A DNA stretch of 64,000 bases from Aalborgiella sp040079635 (GTDB lineage Bacteria > Pseudomonadota > Gammaproteobacteria > Burkholderiales > Burkholderiaceae_C), in NCBI GenBank assembly GCA_040079635.1, contig JBEBJY010000001.1:1-64000 (forward strand), read 5' to 3'. The notes below the pieces were generated by a model. The model did not search any database and had not been told where the DNA came from. It worked only from the letters and a program-made list of their open reading frames with translations. Position numbers and translations under genes: made by a program. Below are positions 58,429 to 64,000 of the stretch, in pieces; position 1 is the stretch's first letter, and each line of letters opens with the position of its first letter.

Positions 58429-59430
58429 CTAAAGTTTGGCATTTAGTTTTGGGAACTCAGCGTCGCTCTTAGTCGTAAAACGAAACAAATACTGCGGTTT
58501 GTTGTTCAGTCGCAAGTGGATGCGACCTAAATACTCACCCAAAACGCCAATGAACAGGGTCTGAAAACCGCTTACTAACAAAATTGTGACGATGATTGAA
58601 GCCCAACCTTTTGATTCAGCAGGGTAGAGAAAGTTACTGATCACAATAAAAATCGCACCAAAAAAACCTAATAAAGCAATCAACGCGCCCATCAGCGTGA
58701 CCATGCGTAAAGGTACTATCGACGTGCCAGTCACCATTCGCAGCCACAAGGAAAATGATTTTTTAAAACTGTAATTGCCCTCACCAAAAGCACGCGCACC
58801 ATGCTGAATTTCTACTGATTTAATGCGACGTGTCACATCCAAAATCAAACCATCGAGGTAAGCAAACGGTCCTTCATGGCTGCGAATTTGATCCACCACA
58901 CCACGTTTTAGCGCTTTGAATGACGATAAATATAATCCTTTGGGTTTAGACAGCAACCACGAAGCCACCCAATCGTTAAATTTGCTGCCTGCAATCTTCC
59001 AGGCTGCATGCTGCCTGTTAGCGTAGTTCGTGTAGCAAACATCTGCACCCGCTGCAAGTTCGTTTAACATACTAGGGATGGCTTCAGGTGGATGTTGCAA
59101 GTCGTCATCCATCAGCACAACGTATTGCCCAGCGACAAGGTTCAAACCAGCCATGATGGCATTGTGCTGACCGAAGTTTCTAGACAAAGTTGCACCTTGT
59201 ACAAAGGCATGTTCTTTCGCTAGGCGTTGTATGACTTCCCAACTGTTGTCTGGACTGCAATCGTCCACCAAAATCAATTCAAAGTTGTTGGCGTAAGCGG
59301 AATTAGCCATGCTCGCACCTATTCGACTGACCAGCTCGTCCAATCCGCCATCGTTTTTGTAAACAGGGATAAGTATCGAGACGCTTGCGACGGCTAATTG
59401 GGGTGTGTTTTGGATGACAGGGCTAGACAT
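58429..59430 (-). CDS. Family 2 glycosyltransferase, polyprenyl-phosphate type
   Basis: 333 residues from the ATG at 59430. GT-A domain: SVSILIPVYKNDGGLDEL, LVDDCSPDNSW, and the metal/sugar-nucleotide site VVLMDDDLQHPPEAIP (DDD at 108-110). Two C-terminal membrane helices (about 235-260 and 268-295), the DPM1/ArnC/GtrB arrangement that makes undecaprenyl-phosphate-linked sugar. Divergent from manC, suggesting a role in surface glycan decoration. Confidence 0.9.
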   Translation of the reverse strand: MSSPVIQNTPQLAVASVSILIPVYKNDGGLDELVSRIGASMANSAYANNFELILVDDCSPDNSWEVIQRLAKEHAFVQGATLSRNFGQHNAIMAGLNLVAGQYVVLMDDDLQHPPEAIPSMLNELAAGADVCYTNYANRQHAAWKIAGSKFNDWVASWLLSKPKGLYLSSFKALKRGVVDQIRSHEGPFAYLDGLILDVTRRIKSVEIQHGARAFGEGNYSFKKSFSLWLRMVTGTSIVPLRMVTLMGALIALLGFFGAIFIVISNFLYPAESKGWASIIVTILLVSGFQTLFIGVLGEYLGRIHLRLNNKPQYLFRFTTKSDAEFPKLNAKL

Positions 59431-59514
59431 ATTAACTATTGTAGCTTTGCCTAAGCTAATAAGACACGGCAGGTACAATCCTTAGCTGAAGCCTCACTCT
59501 CACAGTTAAACATC

Positions 59515-60972
59515 ATGAAACTCATATCGGTTGTACTTTCTGGCGGCGCAGGTACGCGCCTATGGCCAGCTTCTCGCCAAGCTTATCCAAAACCGTTTAT
59601 TAGTTTGGGCGGTAGCCCATTGCTGCAACAAGCTGTTGAACGTGGTCAAGCCTGCGGTGCTGATGAAACCATGATTGTTACCAATCAAGATTACCTCTTT
59701 CTCACCCGTGAAGTTATCGGTAATTTAGAAGACCCACCTAAAACCAGTTATTTGCTTGAACCTAAGGGGCGAAATACCGCTCCTGCCATCGCTTTAGCCG
59801 CACTCGCTTGTAGCCAAGCGCATGGCCTTGATGCCGTGATGATAGTACTGCCGGCAGATCATTTGATTCCAGATTCAGAAGCTTTCGTATCAAATGCGCT
59901 GGAGGCCGCTAGATATGCTTTACAGGGGCAGCTAGTCGTTTTCGGCATTTCACCCACCGCGCCAGAAACTGGTTTCGGTTACATCGAAGTCGCGAAAATT
60001 GAAAGAACACCACAAAAGGCGCTTCGATTTGTTGAAAAACCAGATGCCGCCACAGCGTCGCAATACCTCAGTACTGGGCGCTATTATTGGAACAGTGGCA
60101 TGTTTTGCTTTACAGCTGGCACGATATTGCAAGCATTTAAAGATCATTCACCCGAAGTTTTAGCCGCAGCTGAGCTTGTGATGCAGGGTGCGCAAGTGCA
60201 AAATTCAGCGCTAAATACAGAGCCAAGCAACAGAATCCATGACTCGGTCACCCGGTTCGATTCAAAAACATTTGCCCATCAACCCGACATTTCCATTGAT
60301 TACGCCATCATGGAGCGCGCTTCCAATGTCACCTTGGTGCCTGCAAAGTTTGGCTGGAGTGACGTAGGGGCTTGGCCTGCAGTCGCCTTAGCTCATGCGG
60401 CTGACGCCAGTGGCAATACCTTTGAAGCCAATGTGGTTGCTGTAGAAACGACGCGAACACATGTGCAGGTGAGCAGTCACATCCCTAAAGTTGTTGCTAC
60501 TGTCGGTGTGCATGACCTCATCATTGTTGATACGCCAGATGCACTTTTGGTCGCTCATAAAGACCATGCGCAAAAAGTCAAAGCCATTGTGGATGAGCTG
60601 AAAGAACGAAAACACGGCAGCACCCATTTGCCGACCACGGTTCACAGACCGTGGGGCACCTATGCAACGTTAAAAGAAGAAGCTGGTTACAAAGTCAAGC
60701 GCATCACAGTTAAACCTGGTGAATCGCTAAGTTTGCAATACCATCATCAACGTGCCGAGCATTGGGTCGTCGTGCAAGGCATAGCTATCGTCCAAATTGG
60801 TGAAGTCGAGCACAGAACTGAAGTGGGTCAGTACCACTACATTCCTTTGGGGGAAAAGCATCGTTTGACCAATATTGGCAAAAACGAACTGGTGTTGGTA
60901 GAGGTGCAATGCGGTGCGTACTTGGGCGAAGACGATATCGTGCGATTGGCCGATATGTATGGCCGTGTGTAA
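59515..60972 (+). CDS. manC: Mannose-1-phosphate guanylyltransferase / mannose-6-phosphate isomerase
   Basis: 485-residue bifunctional enzyme giving GDP-mannose. Nucleotidyltransferase part: LSGGAGTRLWPASRQAYPKPF, and RFVEKPD; C-terminal cupin isomerase domain from about residue 370 (HRPWGTYATLKEEAGYKVKRI, LQYHHQRAEHWVVV, with metal-binding His). GDP-mannose would feed the neighbouring glycosyltransferases. Confidence 0.95.
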   Translation: MKLISVVLSGGAGTRLWPASRQAYPKPFISLGGSPLLQQAVERGQACGADETMIVTNQDYLFLTREVIGNLEDPPKTSYLLEPKGRNTAPAIALAALACSQAHGLDAVMIVLPADHLIPDSEAFVSNALEAARYALQGQLVVFGISPTAPETGFGYIEVAKIERTPQKALRFVEKPDAATASQYLSTGRYYWNSGMFCFTAGTILQAFKDHSPEVLAAAELVMQGAQVQNSALNTEPSNRIHDSVTRFDSKTFAHQPDISIDYAIMERASNVTLVPAKFGWSDVGAWPAVALAHAADASGNTFEANVVAVETTRTHVQVSSHIPKVVATVGVHDLIIVDTPDALLVAHKDHAQKVKAIVDELKERKHGSTHLPTTVHRPWGTYATLKEEAGYKVKRITVKPGESLSLQYHHQRAEHWVVVQGIAIVQIGEVEHRTEVGQYHYIPLGEKHRLTNIGKNELVLVEVQCGAYLGEDDIVRLADMYGRV

Positions 60973-60985
60973 GCTGTAAAAGCAG

Positions 60986-63457
60986 ATGTCCATGGAGCAG
61001 AAGGAGTCGCCACGATTTATTTCCTTTTTGGAGCAGTCATTTTTAGATGTTGCTAAGAAGGAATGGGCCATTTGGTTACCAGGCGCGGTTTTATGTTTTA
61101 TAGCCGCTAGCTTATTTATGAGCGGTTGGCCGGGTGGGCTGATCCCAGATATCACCAAACCATATACCTATGCGGGAGATGGCATTGCTTATATGTGGAA
61201 TATAAAGCGTGTAATTGAGGAAGCTTGGTTTTTCACAAATGCGCACACAGGGTATCCGTTTGGCTCTAACCACCTTGACTACCCTACTTCCGATACTGGT
61301 AATTATTTAATACTCAAATTGCTGGGGACTGTATTTCAATCACCTGTTGCAGCTTTGAATTTGTATTTTCTACTCGGTTTCTCTTCGGTTTTTATCGCTT
61401 CTTATATTGTTCTTAGAACATTGGGAATATCGCGAACTTTCTCTGTCACTGGCGGAATTCTTTACACATTCACTTCATTTCATTTTGGCAGAATAGGTCA
61501 TTTGTTTTTCACTTGGTACTTCGTTGCCCCCCTATTTTTTTACTTTGGGTTCAAACTATTTTCTAAAGATTTGATTTTCTTTAATCAAAAGCAAAAATTA
61601 AAACACAAAATCAGCAATACTGCGGCTTTATTAATACTAGCTTCTTTTGGTATTTATTATGCTTTGTTTGGCATGATGGTGCTTGTTGTAAGTACCTTAT
61701 TAGCAGCGCTACTTTACAAATCGTGGATGCATTTGCGCGTGGGTTTCATGGTTTGCGGGGTGGTATTCTTGGGTGTGCTTTTGAATGTTTCGCCCAGTTT
61801 GATGCATTTATCTGCACAAGGACCCAATTTGGAAGGTGTTCAACGCGCACCGGCTGAATCTGAACTGTATGGTTTAAAGCTCACGCAAATGTTTTTACCG
61901 CGTGGCGACCACAGATTAGACAGTTTCTATGATGTGGCCAGTCAATATAATAACCATTTTCCAATGGTCACGGAGAACATAAGCTCTAGCTTGGGAGCTG
62001 CAAATTCATTTGGCTTGTTGCTACTAATTTTGAGTATATTTGTTGCACCTATGGTGTTGAATTCAGCTGATAAAAATACACAGAACAAGCGATTTCCTAA
62101 TCAAATGCTGATTATGGGTTTGTTGGCCTGTAGCTTGTTTTTCGTGGCAACTGTCGGCGGTTTTTCCAGTTTATTCGCCATGCTTATCTCTGCTTCAATT
62201 CGGAGTTGGAATCGAATCAGTATTTTTATTGAATTTATATCTGTCGCTGCATTGATGTTGTGTTTGAATGAGCTACTTGGGCGCTATGTAGGCCATATTA
62301 ATCATAAATACAAGATAGGCTTGCAAACGCTGGTCGCCGGTTTGTTGGTGTTTTATGGCGTAGCAGACCAAACAGTTAAGCCCTGTCCTGCATGTTTAAA
62401 TTCAAACCAAACCCTGTTTGAGCATGATAAAAGCTTCATTCAAAGTATTGAAAAATCAGTACCTGCTGGGTCGGCAATTTACCAACTGCCCTATATGGGA
62501 TATCCAGAATTCAGCTCGGTGAATAACTTAGGTTCATACGACCAAGCCAGGGGTCATTTGCACTCAAACGCACTCAAATGGAGTTTTGGCGGTATTCGTG
62601 GGCGCGAAGGAGATTGGTTTTATCGAAAACTGGCGCATTTGCCTATTGAACAGCAGTTGACCGTCGTGCAAGCTCTTGGTTTTGTCGGTGTTTACATCGA
62701 TCGCAGAGGTTATTTAAACACGAACACTGAAAAACGCTGCCTTATTTATGAAGGCAATAAAATAGATAGATTAAAAAACGACTGTTTAACCGTTAACGAA
62801 ATTGAGCAGGACATAATTAATGCATTAAGCGGTGATGTGGCCAGCTCGACGAGCAAGATCGTCAGTCCGGACAAGCAGCTTTCATTCATTCCGCTGCAAG
62901 CAGGCACTAACTTGCACGCATCCAAAGCAGCTGCTTTAGCACTGGCAAATCAATACCTTTTACCGATAGGGTTTGAAATCATCAATGGCATACCAGTTTC
63001 AGCCGGCGACTTTGAGATTCCTATTGATTTTAGAAAAGCTGAATTTCCGCCATTTGTCGTTGGCGTCACAGGTTTGTCAGAGTTTTCAGAGGACGGAAGT
63101 GCCCCCGTTGGTTCTGTAGCAAGAATCACAGGGCGCTGGTCAGACGCTTATATCGCACCCGTGGCGAAGCTTTGGTTGGCAAAACCGTTACCAACTAGAT
63201 TTAATCTAACCATCACTGCCCGAGGCGGAGGTCCCAATGCGGACAAACCTTTGCAAATCAAAATTGGCAAGCAAATCAAAGAACTCAGCTTTGGGGCTGA
63301 GATGCAGACGAAAACAGTTAGTTTTGAGTTGGATGGCAAATTTCAAACCATAGAATTCAAGCCCTACCAGCCCTTCGTGCCTGCGCGCAGGTGGGGAACG
63401 AGCGATATTCGTAAACTGGGTGTTGAGTTCGAAAAAGTACTGATTAGCGCCAAGTAA
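60986..63457 (+). CDS. Large membrane protein, probable GT-C-type glycosyltransferase or glycan-modifying protein
   Basis: 823 residues; either ATG at 60986 or 60992. About 11 hydrophobic segments occupy the first 460 residues with periplasmic loops near residue 60 (TYAGDGIAYMWNIKR) and a conserved-looking YPFGSNHLDYP after the first segment, where GT-C enzymes place their acidic catalytic residues. The rest (about 470-823) is soluble and ends in a beta-rich domain (GRWSDAYIAPVAKLWLAKPLP, ITARGGGPNAD) that I associate with DUF7024. The coding sequence is visibly more AT-rich than its neighbours, a common sign of transferred surface-glycan genes. Directly follows manC (13 bp). Confidence 0.75.
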   Translation: MSMEQKESPRFISFLEQSFLDVAKKEWAIWLPGAVLCFIAASLFMSGWPGGLIPDITKPYTYAGDGIAYMWNIKRVIEEAWFFTNAHTGYPFGSNHLDYPTSDTGNYLILKLLGTVFQSPVAALNLYFLLGFSSVFIASYIVLRTLGISRTFSVTGGILYTFTSFHFGRIGHLFFTWYFVAPLFFYFGFKLFSKDLIFFNQKQKLKHKISNTAALLILASFGIYYALFGMMVLVVSTLLAALLYKSWMHLRVGFMVCGVVFLGVLLNVSPSLMHLSAQGPNLEGVQRAPAESELYGLKLTQMFLPRGDHRLDSFYDVASQYNNHFPMVTENISSSLGAANSFGLLLLILSIFVAPMVLNSADKNTQNKRFPNQMLIMGLLACSLFFVATVGGFSSLFAMLISASIRSWNRISIFIEFISVAALMLCLNELLGRYVGHINHKYKIGLQTLVAGLLVFYGVADQTVKPCPACLNSNQTLFEHDKSFIQSIEKSVPAGSAIYQLPYMGYPEFSSVNNLGSYDQARGHLHSNALKWSFGGIRGREGDWFYRKLAHLPIEQQLTVVQALGFVGVYIDRRGYLNTNTEKRCLIYEGNKIDRLKNDCLTVNEIEQDIINALSGDVASSTSKIVSPDKQLSFIPLQAGTNLHASKAAALALANQYLLPIGFEIINGIPVSAGDFEIPIDFRKAEFPPFVVGVTGLSEFSEDGSAPVGSVARITGRWSDAYIAPVAKLWLAKPLPTRFNLTITARGGGPNADKPLQIKIGKQIKELSFGAEMQTKTVSFELDGKFQTIEFKPYQPFVPARRWGTSDIRKLGVEFEKVLISAK

Positions 63458-63480
63458 TTAAGTTCATGGAAACGTCGATA

Positions 63481-63526
63481 TGCTATATTTTTAATAGCAC
63501 TATAGGCAATAAATACGCCGTCTACA
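63481..63526 (-). repeat. Dispersed hairpin repeat, intergenic copy at the end of the window
   Basis: Core GGCAATAAATACGCCGTCTA; stem GCTAT...ATAGC. Between convergent genes. Confidence 0.88.
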
Positions 63527-63538
63527 ACCTATTGTATG

Positions 63539-64000
63539 CTATTTTAGAGGCAGTTGACTGACCAATTGCGCGGCGCTTTGCGCCCAGGTCAAAATCGGGA
63601 TCAGTTTTGAATCGGGCAGGCGCTTACTTTGCTGTAAATTTAACCAGTCTTTTGCGGCTAATGCTAAGTCTTGAGCGGCCAAACCCGTAAAATAAAACGC
63701 ATGCTCGCCAGCAACTTCGCGGAAAACAGGCAAATCTCGGGCAAGAATCGGGATGCCCTGTTTGGCGGCTTCAATCAGCGGTAGGCCGAAGCCCTCACCT
63801 TCAGAGGCAGAAACCAAGCAGGCCGAAGCTTTGTAGATGTTTTCCAAATACTCGTCGCTGATGCCATCTAGCCAAAACAAGCGTTTGCCTTGCTCAACGT
63901 GACTGTTGATGCGTTCTGCCAAGGCATCCACCATCCAGCCTTTTTTACCCACAATCACCAAGTTAACATCGATCTGCTGCGCCCACAAGAGCTCAAAAGC
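63539..64000 (-). CDS. Family 4 glycosyltransferase, C-terminal part (window edge)
   Basis: The frame is open to the right edge, so only the last 153 residues are seen. They form the GT-B C-terminal half: NLVIVGKKGW, then DGISDEYLENIYKASACLVSASEGEGFGLPLIEAAKQGIPILARDLPVFREVAG, in which E-x7-E (EGEGFGLPLIEA) is the nucleotide-sugar site. Probably part of the same surface-polysaccharide locus. Confidence 0.88.
   Translation of the reverse strand, partial: AFELLWAQQIDVNLVIVGKKGWMVDALAERINSHVEQGKRLFWLDGISDEYLENIYKASACLVSASEGEGFGLPLIEAAKQGIPILARDLPVFREVAGEHAFYFTGLAAQDLALAAKDWLNLQQSKRLPDSKLIPILTWAQSAAQLVSQLPLK

Noticed and set aside
1..64000. CRISPR array, tRNA, rRNA, IS element or prophage
   Set aside because: No regularly spaced direct repeats, no cloverleaf or transposase/integrase genes were found; the dispersed hairpin repeats are irregularly spaced and in both orientations.

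Overview
The window reads as an ordinary chromosomal stretch of a betaproteobacterium of the order Burkholderiales, most likely family Comamonadaceae. The support is gene content and order: pilU-pilT divergent from the YggS-type gene, zwf-hexR divergent from tal-pgi, coq7, a Comamonadaceae-type porin, rlmJ, ilvA, slmA, surA-lptD divergent from amgK, and metX-metW. No rRNA, tRNA, CRISPR array, prophage or insertion sequence was seen.

Layout. 1-2.9 kb: end of a GDSL esterase, then rsmI, a yraN-type nuclease, a DiaA/GmhA SIS protein and a BON-domain lipoprotein. 2.9-7 kb: pilU, pilT, PLP homeostasis protein, Yip1-like membrane protein. 7-12.5 kb: rlmJ, ilvA, a probable anti-Shine-Dalgarno small RNA, an OsmC protein, coq7 and a major porin with a structured leader. 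12.6-18.7 kb: a DUF3047 lipoprotein and the central sugar block (hexR, zwf, tal, pgi) with a HexR-like operator. 18.7-26.4 kb: 5-FTHF cyclo-ligase, lytic transglycosylase, NDUFA9-like protein, GST, a small lipoprotein, cca, and ycaQ between two identical inverted REP-like repeats. 26.5-32.6 kb: a divergent catabolic cluster (FAH hydrolase, two SDRs | GntR regulator, UxaA-family dehydratase, Ldh2-family dehydrogenase), best explained as non-phosphorylative breakdown of a deoxy-sugar acid such as L-fuconate. 32.6-44 kb: slmA, a double-AAA+ ATPase, lepB with an ECF sigma factor and a tiny membrane partner, recQ, a split metH N-module, maeB. 43.7-45 kb: a secreted barnase-type RNase with its barstar inhibitor and a third small ORF. 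45-52.5 kb: rsmA, surA, lptD, amgK, a higBA toxin-antitoxin pair, rsmE. 52.5-64 kb: MFS transporter, YidB-like protein, lipase, chromate transporter, metW, metX and the start of a surface-polysaccharide locus (GT2, manC, a large AT-rich membrane protein, GT4).

The most striking feature is a dispersed repeat of about 47 bp, with 19 clear copies (a 20th is doubtful) spread over the window, roughly one per 3.4 kb. Each has a conserved core (TAGCCGGCGTATTTATTGCC) next to a short hairpin (GCTAT...ATAGC). About half lie between genes. The others lie inside housekeeping genes (yggS, rlmJ, ilvA, pgi, the 5-FTHF cyclo-ligase gene, cca twice, a gntR gene, an ldh gene), always in frame and always in one of the same two reading frames. 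The hairpin shows paired changes (GCTAC...GTAGC). This resembles the in-frame palindromic elements known from Rickettsia, but the sequence and host are different. It is my main candidate for something not yet described properly.
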